Positions 30,936 through 42,620 of a stretch of 64,000 nucleotides of DNA are shown in pieces. Within the stretch, counting starts at the first letter, position 1. Each line of letters begins with the position of its first letter. The notes under the pieces are model-generated. The model was given only the letters and a program-made list of their open reading frames with translations. It searched no databases and was not told the DNA's origin. This stretch comes from Closterium sp. NIES-65 (lineage: Eukaryota > Streptophyta > Zygnematophyceae > Desmidiales > Closteriaceae). The stretch is taken from assembly GCA_948144175.1 (NCBI GenBank), contig CANXME010002087.1:558001-622000 (forward strand). Direction: 5' to 3'. The translations under genes and the position numbers were made by a program.

Positions 30936-32047
30936 TGTCAACGGGAGTTGTGTGTTGGCCCCGTCCTCGCTTGGGCGGAGCCGACATCGTGGTGGGGTGT
31001 GAGGGGAGCAGTCGACCAGCAGCAGTGGGTGAGCTGGTTGACGAGGAGGTCGACCTGCACAGGGACCACTGCACAGGCGCCGACTTCAGGATGGCGCCGA
31101 CTTCGGGGAGGTCGACTTGGGAGTCCGCCTGCGGAAGACGTCAGCTTGGTGACGTCAACTTGGGGAAGCCGAGTTCGATGGTCGGCTGACGGACTGCTGG
31201 TCGACCTGCGGGTGGTCGACTGGACCTGGTGGTCGACGAAGGAGGGGCCGACGTCGACCTCGACTCAGGACGCCGAGCAGTTGGGCGTCGAGTAGCGGGG
31301 CGTCAACTTCGTGACGCCGACTGCGGGTGGCCGACGTGGGCAGTCGGCCGACAACTGCGCTGGCCGACTTGGTGGTTAGTCGACCAGAAGGAACGTCGAC
31401 CTGGAGGAGGTCGACTGATGGAGGTGGTCGTCGACTTGGGAGGTCGACGGGCACGTACGGGAGCTGCTGGTCGACATGGTTGCCCGGTCGACCAGGTTAC
31501 CTAGGTGACGAAGTGCTGCGGAGGAGTGCGACGGTCGCCCAGGCGAAGTTGGCGAGCCCGACCTCGGTGGTGGTATCCCGAGGTCGTCGTGGCGGATCAG
31601 AGGCAGTCGTCAGCTCGAGGTTGACGTGGTGTGTGCGCTGTGCAGGTGACGGGACTCTGCACGCCAATCATCTACGCGCACCTGCGAAGCGGGTGCATTG
31701 CTGTCCTGCGTGAGCAACGCTGGCACGCCGTCAACCTGCGACGTTGGCACGCCGTCGACCTTGCCTTGCTGGAGCGCGGTCGACCAAGTCGTGCTGGAAC
31801 GCACTCGACCAAGCTGCGCTGGCAGTTGGCCGACCTGAATGCTTGCTCTGATGTAGTCTTGCTATGCCAACTTCATTGAACCTTTTGTTCTGAACTTTTT
31901 CCTAGTGGAACTCTTGCCAACTTTCCCCGTGAACTAGCAAGTAGTGTGCGCACAAGGAAAACGACTAAGGACTAACGAACGCAGAGATCACACGAGCACA
32001 CGTGCCTAGCCCGTAGCCTAGCTCCCGTTGTAGCAGTTATCTCCGCA
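30936..32047 (+). repeat. 5' LTR of Copia G, dense in GTCGAC
   Basis: The 1112-bp LTR ends TCTCCGCA and is followed by tggtgcggtgagc as candidate primer-binding site. Its last ~105 bp recur at 34990-35095. GTCGAC or one-base variants occur well over ten times. Confidence 0.8.
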
Positions 32048-32123
32048 TGGTGCGGTGAGCGTGGACGGCACACGACTTACCTTTCAGTCAGGTCGACGTA
32101 GACACCACTTACCTATTTCGTAG

Positions 32124-33680
32124 TTGCAGGCCGGCAACTGTGCGGTAGTCACTATGGTAGGAGCCGTAGGTGACGCGGGGGTGGTGGACACCCTAGAGGC
32201 ACGGTTGGAGAACGCGAGGAGGAAGCACGAGGCCAACGAGTATGGCGACTTGCCCTGGCTGGTCGTTGAGGCTGGACTCCGCTCCATGTGGGCGACGGAG
32301 CACCCGTCTCGACCTGCCTCTCCTCGTCCGGTGAACAACGAAGGCGGCGTCGACGTGGGCGTCAACGCCGGTGGTGGTCAAGTCGGCAGCAGTGCTGGAG
32401 GCACGTCGAGGCAGAGAGGTGTGATACACGCCGGTGAAGTCGGCGGCGTTCAGGCGCGAGGGATGCAGTCGTCGGCGGCTGCAAGCTCTTCGCGGGGTGA
32501 CGTCGGAGGTCGACGGAGTGGGCTGTCGCCGATGTCGGCGTCCCAGGTGACGGCAGGTGGGATTGCGCCGAGCTACGGCTACTTCAAGTTCACGCCGGAC
32601 AGGATCTCAGTCACCCCCCCACTGGTCGGTCGACCCGACATTCTCACCTGGAAGGAAGCTATCGAGCCCCAGTTGGAGATGGCCGGGCTGATCGGCTTAG
32701 CCCGAGGGACCGTGGCGACGCCGGGGGAGCACCACCCCGACTAGCGGGCGGAGTTTCGCGCCGTGCAGCTGTTGACCTTCACGGTCAACTCGCGGTGCTG
32801 CTCGCCGGGCGTGCAGATCGCCTTGAAGTGGTGCCAGGAGTACATCGACGCCGGCCACCGGGCGTGGCACTTCATTGAGTCGACGTACCAGGTCACCGAC
32901 GACCTGTTCATCGCCCAGCTGGAGGGACAGCTGACACACCTGCGTATGGGCGACGAGGAGAGTGCGACCGACTACTGCAACCGAGCCAGGCGAATTCTCG
33001 CCACCATCAGAATGGCCGGCGCGCAGTACTCCACGGCGTCGTACATCACCCATGTCATGCAGGGACTTTCTAGCAGCTATAACCTCTTGAAGCGGCTGTC
33101 CATGGCGCCGAGCACGAGGGCGACGCTCAATGAGGACAACCTGACCTCGTACATCCTGCAGGACGAGGCGATGCAGGAGGCTGAGCGGTCACAGGAACTC
33201 TTGGCGCAGGCCCACTTCGTCGCCCCGGCGAAGCAAGGAGGCCGACCAGGACAGCGTGGGAAGTTGGGCGGCGGAAGTAGCAGTGGCTGGAAGCCAGCCA
33301 AGGAGGTCGACAAGAAGTCGACCAAGGACAGCGGTCGAGGGGGAGGAGGTCGACGACGGGAGTGCTGGCTGTGCGGCGACCCCGACCATCTCTCCTTCGA
33401 GTGTCCCAACCGCAGTGACTCCGACGACGACGATGCTAAGGGAGGCCGTGGGAGGTCTGGCAGCCGTCGTCCTCGTCGTGGAGGAAACCAACCGCGCAAG
33501 GAGAAGCAGTCGACCAAGACATCGACTTCGGCGAAGGACGCCGACTCCGCTGCAGGCGGCAAGGGGCGAGACGACAAGACGACGTCGTGCTCGCTGGTTG
33601 GCGTCGTGGAGCCGACCATCTCTCTGGCGCCAGAGGCCGGAGAGGACTTCCAGGCGGTGGCGGCAGCTGTGCAGGCGAAC
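32124..33680 (+). pseudogene. Copia G gag region
   Basis: It reads a variable N-terminal part, then YFKFTPDRISVTPPLVGRPD (Gag start of the UBN2 type), CQEYIDAGHRAWHFIESTYQ, and the CCHC knuckle CWLCGDPDHLSFECPNRS (~33363). Basic low-complexity sequence follows. It is broken. Confidence 0.8.
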
Positions 33681-34990
33681 CCGGCGGTGGTCCTGCTCGA
33701 CAGCGGTTGCTCCCACCACCTGATGGGGACAAAGGAAGCCTTCGTCGACCTGCAGCCGAGCGGCGCCATCAAGCATGTGCGCGGCTTCAATGGGGCGCTG
33801 TAGGACGTCCAGGGCCGTGGCACCGTCGCCCTACAAGGGGAGGCCGGGAAGCAGGTACTCATCCCCGACGTACTGTATGTTCCGGGTGTGCGGGCCAACC
33901 TGCTGTCGTCCGGCCAGCTGAAGGAGCACGGCGTGAAGCTGCAGGAGGACGGAGACGGAATGATGCTCGTCTCTGTAGCCGGAGTGGTGCTCGGTTGGGC
34001 GACGTACTCCGGGCGTGTCCTCTGCACCGACCTGCGTCCCTGCTCAACGAGGTCGACGTCGCCCATGACGGAGGTTGTGGCTCTGCGGGCGATCGTCTCG
34101 AAGACGAAGTCGACGCCGGACCGGATGCATGCGCGGCTTGCACATGTCGGCGTGGACACCATACAAAGCTCGGCAAAGAACGAGGTCGCCATTGGGCTGG
34201 ACCTCAAGACGGTGAAGGACGCCGACTCCCCGTGTGTGTCGTGCGTCGGCGGGAAACTGGCACGACACACCTTCCCCGACCAAGGCTCCGACGCCGACGA
34301 CGTGCTGGCTGTCGTGCACATCGACCTGTGCGGGCCGTTCCGCGTGGCTGCCAAGGACGGCAGACTGTACTTCTTGCTGCTGAAGGACCGCAAGACCCGC
34401 TACGTGTGGGTGAAGCCGGTCGCCAAGAAGTCAGATGCGTTGCCGGTGTTCGTGCAGTGGCTGGCGGTGGCTGAGCGGCAGACGAAGAAGTTGGTGTTGA
34501 TGCTGCGCTCTGACCGGGGAGGGGAGTTCCTCGGGAAGCAGTTCACCGACTTCGTGAACGACAAGGGGATCGTCCACGACCTGACCTGCCCATACACCCC
34601 GCAGCAGAACGGCATGGCGGAGCGGGAGATGAGGACGGTGGTGGAGTCGGTGCGTACAATGCTGCTGCACATGGGCGTGCAGCACCACTGGTGGCACCTC
34701 GCTCTCCGGCAGGCCGTCTGGGTCCGCAACTGCCTTGAGAGGTCGGCGCTGCCGCCGGGGACGACGCCGTACTAGCTGCTGACCGGGAAGAAGCCCGACT
34801 TGTCGCTAGCGCGGGTGTGGGGCTGCATGGTGCAGTTCCTTGTCCCTGAGCAACAGCATGGTGGAAAGCTGAAGCCGAAGGCCAGGTGGGGCCTGCACCT
34901 TGGCGTGTCGGCGGCGAGCAAGGGCTGGGAGCTCCTCGATGTCGACACCGACCGAGTGGTCACCACGTCGGACGTGGTGTTCTACGAGGA
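33680..34990 (+). pseudogene. Copia G protease and integrase region
   Basis: It reads VVLLDSGCSHHLMG (protease), MHARLAHVGVDTIQSSAKNE and CVSCVGGKLARHTF (GAG-pre-integrase), HIDLCGPFRV, LRSDRGGEFLGKQF and YTPQQNGMAEREMRTVVESV (integrase). It ends near DVVFYEE, the block that follows integrase in Copia. It is broken. Confidence 0.85.
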
Positions 34991-35095
34991 GATGTGCGCA
35001 CAAGGAAAACGACTAAGGATTAACGAACACAGAGATCACACGAGCACACGCGCCTAGCCCATAGCCTAGCTCCCGTTGTAGCAGTTTTCTCCGCA
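34990..35095 (+). repeat. Partial 3' LTR of Copia G
   Basis: The last ~105 bp of the LTR (gtgcgcacaaggaaaacgac... to TCTCCGCA) directly follow the integrase region. Confidence 0.85.
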
Positions 35096-35100
35096 AGAGG

Positions 35101-37110
35101 TCCGGCTTCTTCTGACGCGTTGTCCACATTCTGCTCGTCCCAGTCATCTTCGTCTTCTGGGGAGGCGAAGGCTCGGTCGCCACGAAAGCCACCTGTGGGA
35201 TCTTGGTCCTCTTGCAGGTTGGCAAGGTATGTCTGGAGCGTGAGTCGTTCGTAGAAGATGACGTCGCGTGTTGCTACTGTTTCCTTGGAGTGGACGTCGA
35301 AGATTTTCCATGCGTTGTAATTCTTTTCGATGCCGAGGTGTAATCCCCACTGTGCGCGTTGTGAAAATCTTCCCGCTCGTGCTGCTGGGGGTCGATACTG
35401 TACCATGCATCCGAATACTAGTAACATTTTTGTGCTGCCCTGTTTCCCTGTCCACAGCAGATGCGGTGATGCGTTGTTCGGAAGCGATGATGACGACAGC
35501 AAGTTGTGCAGCATGACAGCGTGGTCCATTGCTGCTGGCCACTGGTGGTTGGGTAGCCGCATGCCACGTAACAGTTTGCGCATGCTGTTCTGCAGAGTCC
35601 TGTTCATTCTTTCTGCTACACCTTGCTGCTGATGGGCGTAGGGAAGAGAGAGGAGCTGCTTGATGGCCCTTTCCGCCAGGTACTGCTTGAATCGTTGAGA
35701 GGTGTATTCTCCTCCTCCGTCTGACTGGAAGCTTTTCAGCTTTACGCCCGACTCTCTCTCTGCTACTTGTAGCCAGGCAGCGAATGCTTCGAGGGCTATG
35801 TCGCGGCTGGGTAAGTTTAGGTGCCAGACGTAGCGAGTGGCAGCGTCGATGAAGGTGATTGTGTAGTTGTAGATTACTTGTTTTGGCTCCCGATTGTACA
35901 GGATGTTGCTATACACCCTTTCGAGTGGTGCGTACGCGGGTGCGCTCGGGTTGTGACGAGGAGTGAACGACCGATGTGGTAAGTCGGCTTCGGGGCAGGT
36001 GAGGCATGTTCCTCGTGCTTGTTGGAGTTCTCTTCCGTCGAGTAGTAGTAACGAGTCCTTGTCAAGGACTCCTGCTCTTATTGTGTTGTTTAACACAGTG
36101 TTGCTTGGGTGTCCCATCCTTGCGTGCCAGGTACTTTCGTCGGCGCGATGCCCGGGTGATCGTCGGTGCATGTCGGAGTTGGAGTAAAAGCTGGCGATGA
36201 AGTTTGCGCTACGATGAACTTCTCGTGGTGCTGGGTAGAGCTGTTGTGCTGGTGTTGGCAGTGTTTCATCGACGAGGACTGGTGTCATTGTTGCTGCTGC
36301 TCTTGTTGTTCCTGTTGCTGCCGATGATGTCTCTGCTGCTGCCGATGTTGTTTCTGCTGTTGTTTCTGCTGCTGCCGATGTTGTCTCTGCTGCTGTCGAT
36401 GTTGTCTCTGCTGCTGCCGAATGTTGAATTGTTACTAACGCGCGTATTCGCTCTGCTTCAGGAATGGTATGTGAATACCAAAAGCCTTCCGGACTGAAGT
36501 CTGGATCAAGATCTGGAGGGTGTGTCCAGTCGGCAAAGTTCACGATGGCGTCGCTGTCTGCGGTGCCCAGGTCTGGAACAAAGTCGAGGACGAAGACGTT
36601 GTTCTTCAGGACCGCCTTTCCGATGTAGAGTCCGCCCTTCCCGTGGTACAGCTTGAACTCCTGGGTGGTACTGTCAGCTTCCAGGTGTATGCCTTTCGCC
36701 ATCAGCTGACTGACGCTCAGTAAGTTGTAGCCGAGTCCCTCCGCGATTAGTACTTTTGACATCTGTAGTATAACGTTTGTCTCTCGTGACTGAAGTTGCA
36801 CAATCCCTTGTCGTCGTGTGCGCAGGTTCTGGTTATTGGCGACTGTGATGACGACCTCTCGTTGAAGTCGGTGCTCACGTTGAACGAAACGTCCCGAGGA
36901 GCACATGTGTTGTCCGCAGCAACTGTCCAAGAACCACGTGTCTTTCCCGGACGGCTCGCTTTGAGCGATGGCGGCGTACGTCGGGTTCGGTTGAAGTGAC
37001 TCGCGGCGAGGCGTACTGTTGTCGAGTTGTTCTTCTGGTGAGTAATGTGGTGGTGATTCAGTTACGCAGGAGTCGCTTAATCTTGCCATGCAGCTGATGA
37101 TGTTTCTTGT
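35101..37110 (-). pseudogene. Copia F protease and integrase region
   Basis: It reads WFLDSCCGQHMCSSGRFVQR (protease), the Thr-Ser-Ala-Glu repeat, WHARMGHPSNTVLNN (GAG-pre-integrase), FIDAATRYVWHLNLPSRDIA, FQSDGGGEYTSQRFKQYLAE and HQQQGVAERMNRTLQNSMRK (integrase). G interrupts the following linker. Confidence 0.85.
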
Positions 37111-38410
37111 TTCCTTTGTAGATTGTCCCGTTGATGTTGTTGAGACTTAAACTGAGGTTGTCGGACTTGCTTGCGTTGAGGCGACTTGACTGCTTGAAGG
37201 GCGAAGTTGGCGTTGCGGCGACGTTGACTGTTGACGATTCGGGCAGTGTGTACGAGGATGCCCTGAAGTCTTGCAGATGTGGCAGAACGGAGGTACTGGC
37301 TTCGGTTGTTGCTGCAGGTTGTTGTTGTTGTAGTTGTAGCGTCGCTGAGTGTGGAACGCGAATTCGGGTACTGATGCCCTTTTCTTGTGTCGTTCTTCTT
37401 GCAGGTCCATGTCTTGCTGCTCAGCATGAATTTCGGCGCAGAGTGCTGCTTCGGAGATTCTCCCGTGTGCTCGTAGTATGGCGCGAGTGGAGCGCCAGTG
37501 AGGACCAAGACCGCCGATGACAACCGTGACGAAGGCGTCTTCTGAAATCGATCCTCCACATCGAAGAAGCTTGTCGCGCAGCTCGCGGCAGCGACTGATA
37601 TACGCCATTCCTTTCTCGCCTGGTTTCATTTCGATTGTTGTCAGCTGCGCCATTAACCGACTTTGGTTTACGCTGTCTGTTGCTTGATATAGGTTCTTCA
37701 AGTGGTTGTACGCGAGCTCCGCGGAGTTGCCATATCCTCGGTAACTCCTTATGTTCTGCTGTTGAGTCGGGGTGATGTTCCTCAATAGTATCGTGTACGC
37801 CATCATTGATTGATAGGTGTACTGTTGCTTCTCATACTGTGTGCCGTTTGTTGGGTATGGCAGGGAAACGTCGAAGAAGCCAAGGATTTGCGCTCCTTCC
37901 ATCATCAGCTCGAATTCGAACGACCAGGTAAAGAAATCCTTCCCGTCGAAGGGTTTTGTCGTTTGCAGTTTTAGAACGTGCACGAACTGCGACTGAACTT
38001 GTAGTGCGTCCAGTGCTCTTACTTGTCCCGGTGCAGGTTGCGGTTGTGGCATGAAGCTGACGGAGCCGCGCTGGGGCTCGTACGGAGCGAAGGTAGGTTG
38101 TTGTTGATTCCCGCGTGCGTAGGATGAGCCATCGAGACTCATGGGCGTCACGTTGTTGTTGTTGTTGCTGTTGTTTGATTGCGCAGGTAGTCCTTGCTGG
38201 TGCTGCTCGTAGAAGGACATGAAGGAGAAGAATTTCTCCATCATGCTTGGGTCAAAGCCCGCGCCTTGGTTTGCGGGTGTTTAAGTACACCCAGCGGCCG
38301 GTCTCGTTGTTGTGCCTTCCTTTGTCTGTAGGCCAGAGGCAGGAGGTGGAGTAGGAGTAGTACCAGGAGAGCCGTTGGAAGAGCTTCTCTCCTTTCTGGT
38401 AGACATGTCC
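37110..38410 (-). pseudogene. Copia F gag region
   Basis: The Gag core matches E: KPFDGKDFFTWSFEFELMME, TPTQQQNIRSYRGYGNSAEL, and CHICKTSGHPRTHCPNRQ as CCHC knuckle. It is broken. Confidence 0.85.
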
Positions 38411-38462
38411 CTTGTGTAATTGTTGGAGAAATAGAGTTTTACCCTAACCTCCTCTCATACCA

Positions 38463-38910
38463 TGTTGGGCTGAATGCCCCTTAGGATCTTTGGTAGGATG
38501 AAACTCTGAGTAAGGTGATGTAGTAGCGGAAGCGTTTAAGAGAAGATTCTGAACCACCTTGCGCTGGTATGTGAGGGCAAAGTAAGTTGATTAAAGCATG
38601 CAAATACAGAGTTTTATATAAGAGTACAAGGAATACGAAGAGATACGAATGATAGCCGTTTTACTGTTGGCTGTTGCGGTTCGATACAGTGCGACTCGGG
38701 CAACTGCTCAATATCGAGTCAGTTGTGTGTCCTTGCTGTCGCGCTGCATTTGTCAAGTCAAAGGTCGCTGACCTTTGACCTTCGCGTAACCTCCGGCTGT
38801 TACTTTCAACCTCCGAGGGTTGACTCGCTGGTGCCTCTATATGACCTGCTTTGCTTGTGTCTTGGTGTTTCGACACGATAGAAGCGCTTTAGGCCCGATT
38901 GTTTCCAACA
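38463..38910 (-). repeat. 5' LTR of Copia F
   Basis: 448 bp, with about seven differences from the other LTR. A TATA-like tatata lies near 38614-38621 (minus-strand reading ctcttatataaaac). Confidence 0.9.
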
Positions 38911-39035
38911 GGTATTAGAGCCTTAAGTCCTAGGTTACCCTCACGTTTCCGGGGTAGTTTGTAGAAGGGGAGCGATAGACTTGGTGGGCTGTTAAGCGGT
39001 CGGCCTGTGGAATAGATCTGATTATTCCACTCCAA
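38911..39035 (+). other. Gypsy H leader after the primer-binding site
   Basis: It continues H from the split primer-binding site ('tagagcc') to gag. No other feature was seen. Confidence 0.6.
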
Positions 39036-40118
39036 CTATGATAGCATTAACGCCTTCACCGAAGTCAGCAAAATCGCGAGCCACCCCCTGCCTGTTCGAC
39101 GAAGCCTGAGGCACAGGGAGCAGGCCGAGTTCAACGAGTTCATGCAACAGTTTCGTGCGATGCAGGCCAACTTGCAGGGTATGACTGCAGAGATGGAGCG
39201 TCTATGGAAGGAAAACGCCGAACTACACCAGGCGTGTGGTGAAGCGCGCCGGGAGTCGCCTGTCGTGGACGACGGAAGTAGTAGCACTACACCAGATGAG
39301 CGGGTCTGGAGCGAGCTGGAAGGCGAGATGGATGCGGACGAAGCGAGGCAGGCGCAGCAGGAACAATCGCCACAACAGTCGCGTGCAGTACCACCACGTG
39401 GAGCAGCGACGACGACGGCGACGCCAGCAGCAATGCCAACGGCCCCGATGGCAGCAACGACTTTTGTGAAAATCAAGCCGACAAACCCGCCCCCGTTTAA
39501 CCCGAGTGACAAGTTTGTCACTGTTTCTGCGTGGTTGTTCGGTGTGGAGGTGTTCTTTAATGCTGCTATGATTTATGACGACGCCACCCGCATTAATTTC
39601 GCAGTTTCACTGTTGCGAGGACCTGCGCTGGAGTGGTGGAGGCGAACGCTGCAACACGAAGGGACTTCGGCAGGAACAGCACGTGCGAATGACGGGACTT
39701 CAACACCTGTCACGCATCAGGCAGCATCGATTTTCGGGACGGCCACGATACGCACATGGAAGGAGTGGGGCGCCGCCTTGCGAACCAGATTCGAGCACGT
39801 ATCCGCCTCGGGCTCTGCTCGCATGCAGCTGCGTACCTGGAAGCAGCTGATTTCAGTCCAAGACTACACCAGCAAATTCTGCAACTTGGCGGACCAGGTG
39901 GACGACATGAGCGACGCGGAGCGTTTGGATCGCTACGTGGCAGGCCTGAAATACGAGATACAGTACGAGGTCCGACGAACCCGACCACGCAGCTTCAACG
40001 ACGCCGTCCGGGAAGCCGAGTCAACGGATGCGCTGATGCAGTGGGCGAGATCGAGCTCCCAGGAGGGCCCTCGATTTCGTGGACCGACACAGCAGCCCAC
40101 GATCAACGGCGTGGATGC
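39036..40118 (+). CDS. Gypsy H gag
   Basis: The retrotran_gag core reads NPPPFNPSDKFVTVSAWLFG, VSLLRGPALEWWRRTL and TWKEWGAALRTRFEHVSAS, with LADQVDDMSDAERLDRYVAG and the C-terminal RSFNDAVREAESTDALMQW. A short coiled coil (QFRAMQANLQGMTAEMERLW) lies upstream. Element I interrupts it before the CCHC knuckle, which reappears at 47695. Confidence 0.85.
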
Positions 40119-40251
40119 TGTGAGAATGAGAACAAGAATGAATGAACTATGAAATGAGTGAGTACAAGTACTAACCCTAATTGGGTTGTACCCCCTATGG
40201 GATACCCCACTATAGCCTACACAAATGTATAAGCTATATAATGTTATGACA
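40119..40251 (-). repeat. 3' LTR of Copia I
   Basis: 133 bp, tgtgagaatg to tgttatgaca on the plus strand. The polypurine hairpin follows at 40252-40275. Confidence 0.9.
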
Positions 40252-40459
40252 CACCCCCATAGGCAAAGTGGGGGAGAACAAGGGGTCACAAGACCAATCA
40301 AGCAAAGCAAAGCAAGCTCAGGGTGGATCACAAAGTCACCACACAGTCCGAGCACAACGACAAGGCCACAAGGCCAGTTCACATGCAAGAGTACACACAT
40401 ATATATATATAGCTAGACAAGCAAGAGCAGGTATATATATATGTGACAGTACAAGGAAG

Positions 40460-42620
40460 GTCAAGAGGAGAGCAAGTGAGGCAAGACAGGCACAAGACCC
40501 AGCTGAGTGCAGAAGCGCTGGTGATCACAAGGCGCAAGTGCCTTGGTGAACACATCAGCAGTGTTGGCCTCAGAGGCCACGTACGCAAGCCGCAACTGTC
40601 CACGCTGCTGTAGCTCACGAGCAAGGAAGTAGCGGAGAGCAATGTGCTTTGTTCTGTGCTCCAGTCGCTGCTCTCGACACAAGGCCAGCATGGCCTTGTT
40701 GTCTACGTACAGGACTGGAGGAGAACGAGGCTGCTCTCCAAGGTCGGTCAGCAGGTAGGTGAGCCAGCGAAGCTCCTGTGCAGCCATGGCCCCGGCGTAG
40801 ATCTCAGCCTCACAACTGGAGCCGAGAACAGAAGACGAGCGAGTAGCCCGCCACGAAACAGAGCCGGAACCAAGGCTGAAGGTGTAACCCTGTGACGACC
40901 GCTGCGTAGCCTGGTCGTCATCCCAAGAAGCGTCCGCGTGCCCAGTAAGGACCACTGGACTCCGCCCTCCAAGCACTAGCCCCATGCCCGACGTACTGCA
41001 CAAGTAGCGCAACACCCTCTTCGCTGCAGCCATGTGCTCTGGTCGGTGTCTCCCAGGAGCAACATAGCGTGTGAGAATGCTAAGAGGGTATGCAAGGTCA
41101 GGTCGTGTGGAGGTCATCAGGTACATGAGGCAGCCAACAAGCTCTGGGTACGGGCCACTCGACTCTACGGACTCATCCGAAGGCAGAGCTGAGAGTGAGT
41201 GGCGAGTAGACAGAGGAGTGGCCTGAGGCGAGGAGTACGTGAAGCCGAAGCGCTGAAGGACCTGCTGCACCATGTGTGACTGAGTCAGGGTAATGGTGCG
41301 GCGTGCTCTGTCCCGAGTGATCTGCAAGCCAAGGTAGCTACGCAGTTCACCTAGGTCAGTGCACGTGTGTCTCTTCTGCAGCTCGGACTTCACATAGGCG
41401 AGTCCAGCAGTGTCAGCTGTGGCAAAGACCAAGTCGTCGACGTACACTAGGATGTAGAACGGCGGCAGAGAGGTGTCGGTGCGCAGAAACAGCGACGGGT
41501 CGGCAGTAGAAGGAGCAAACCCAAGAGCCGCAAGCGTAGTCCTCAGTGTGTCGTGCCACTCACGTGGCGCCTGGCGGAGACCGTAGACTGGACGCTGGAG
41601 ACTCTACTGGGTACCAGGAGGGAAAGACCCAGTGAAGCCAGGTGGGCGGCGCAGCCAGATCTCCTCGTGAAAGCTGCCCTGCAAGAAAGCAATGCTGAAG
41701 TCGAGAGAGTGCAGCTCGTAGTCACGGTGAGCAGCAACGTGCAGCAGTACCCGAAGAGTGGTCATCTTCGGGGTGGGGGAGAAGGTCTGAAAGTAGTCAA
41801 CTCCCTGCCGCTGACTGAAGCCACGAGCCACGTAACGCGCCTTGAAGACAGGCGGAGAACCCGGTGGCCGCTTCACCTTGAAGATCCACATGCCACTGAC
41901 GATGTTCGCCCCAGGAGGGGGGACAGCGTCAACATAGGTGCCTGTGGACTTCCAGGAAGCCATCTCTGCATCCATAGCTGCCTGCCACTGAGAGGAGTAG
42001 GGACCCTCTATCGCCTCCGCGTAAGAGCGCGGAGTCGGGATGTCAAGTGCATCCGGGTCTCCCTCAGGGGTAAGCAGTACGGACACGAGATGAGGTGAAG
42101 CAGCTGCCAGACACTGGAACTCCTCCTGCCTGTCCTCAAGTACGTCCGTGCCAAGGGCACACTCACCCCCGACGGACGGAGGACAGACAGACTCAGACTC
42201 AGCGACAAGACTAGCAGCGTAGTCTAAGCGACAGCGAGCAGCAAAGTCGACGAGCTCAGCAACTAGAGCAGACGCAGCAGTGGACTCGAAAGAAGGGTCA
42301 GTGACGACAGTAGCAAGGAGACGCGTGACAGTAGGACTGGCAGCACGAAGAGAGTCCGACTCCGGGTCAGCAAGAGCGGGAAGAGAGGACTCAGGAGGAG
42401 AAGGCAAAGGGGCACGCAGAGGAGCAGTGGACGGACGCAGAGACATCCGGTGCGTGCCAGGGACAGGAGGAGGACGCTGACGCGAACCACGACCACTAGT
42501 GCGAGCAGCACGGACAGGCGACGCAGGGCGAGACGCAGGCTCACGACGCTCAGCAAGACCTCCAGTAGGACCAGTGTAGGGAGAAGGAGCAGGCAAAGAG
42601 GAGGTGGGCTGCAACTGTAA
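40460..42620 (-). pseudogene. Copia I RT and RNase H region
   Basis: RT reads NIVSGMWIFKVKRPPGSPPV, HSLDFSIAFLQGSFHEEIW and YVDDLVFATADTAGLAYVKS. RNase H reads LTGHADASWDDDQATQRSSQ, SSCEAEIYAGAMAAQELRWL and LEHRTKHIALRYFLARELQQ. It is broken. Confidence 0.85.

Larger units (their letters stand above)
30936..35095 (+). mobile_element. Copia element G inside F, lacking RT and RNase H
   Basis: The 4160-bp plus-strand insertion starts TGTCAACGGG and ends TCTCCGCA, with target duplication agagg (30931-30935 and 35096-35100). It has a 1112-bp 5' LTR (30936-32047), Gag, CCHC knuckle, protease and integrase. RT and RNase H are absent, and only about 105 bp of the 3' LTR are present. It is broken about three times in the remaining coding region. 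Confidence 0.88.
28640..38910 (-). mobile_element. Copia element F, complete with LTRs, containing element G
   Basis: This minus-strand Copia is related to E. Its LTRs are 448 bp (28640-29087 and 38463-38910) and the target duplication is ggtat (28635-28639 and 38911-38915). Without G it is about 6.1 kb. The LTRs differ at about seven positions (1.6%), so it is older than E. The primer-binding site (tggtatgagag) lies just below 38463. Its coding region has about two or three breaks besides G. Confidence 0.92.
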
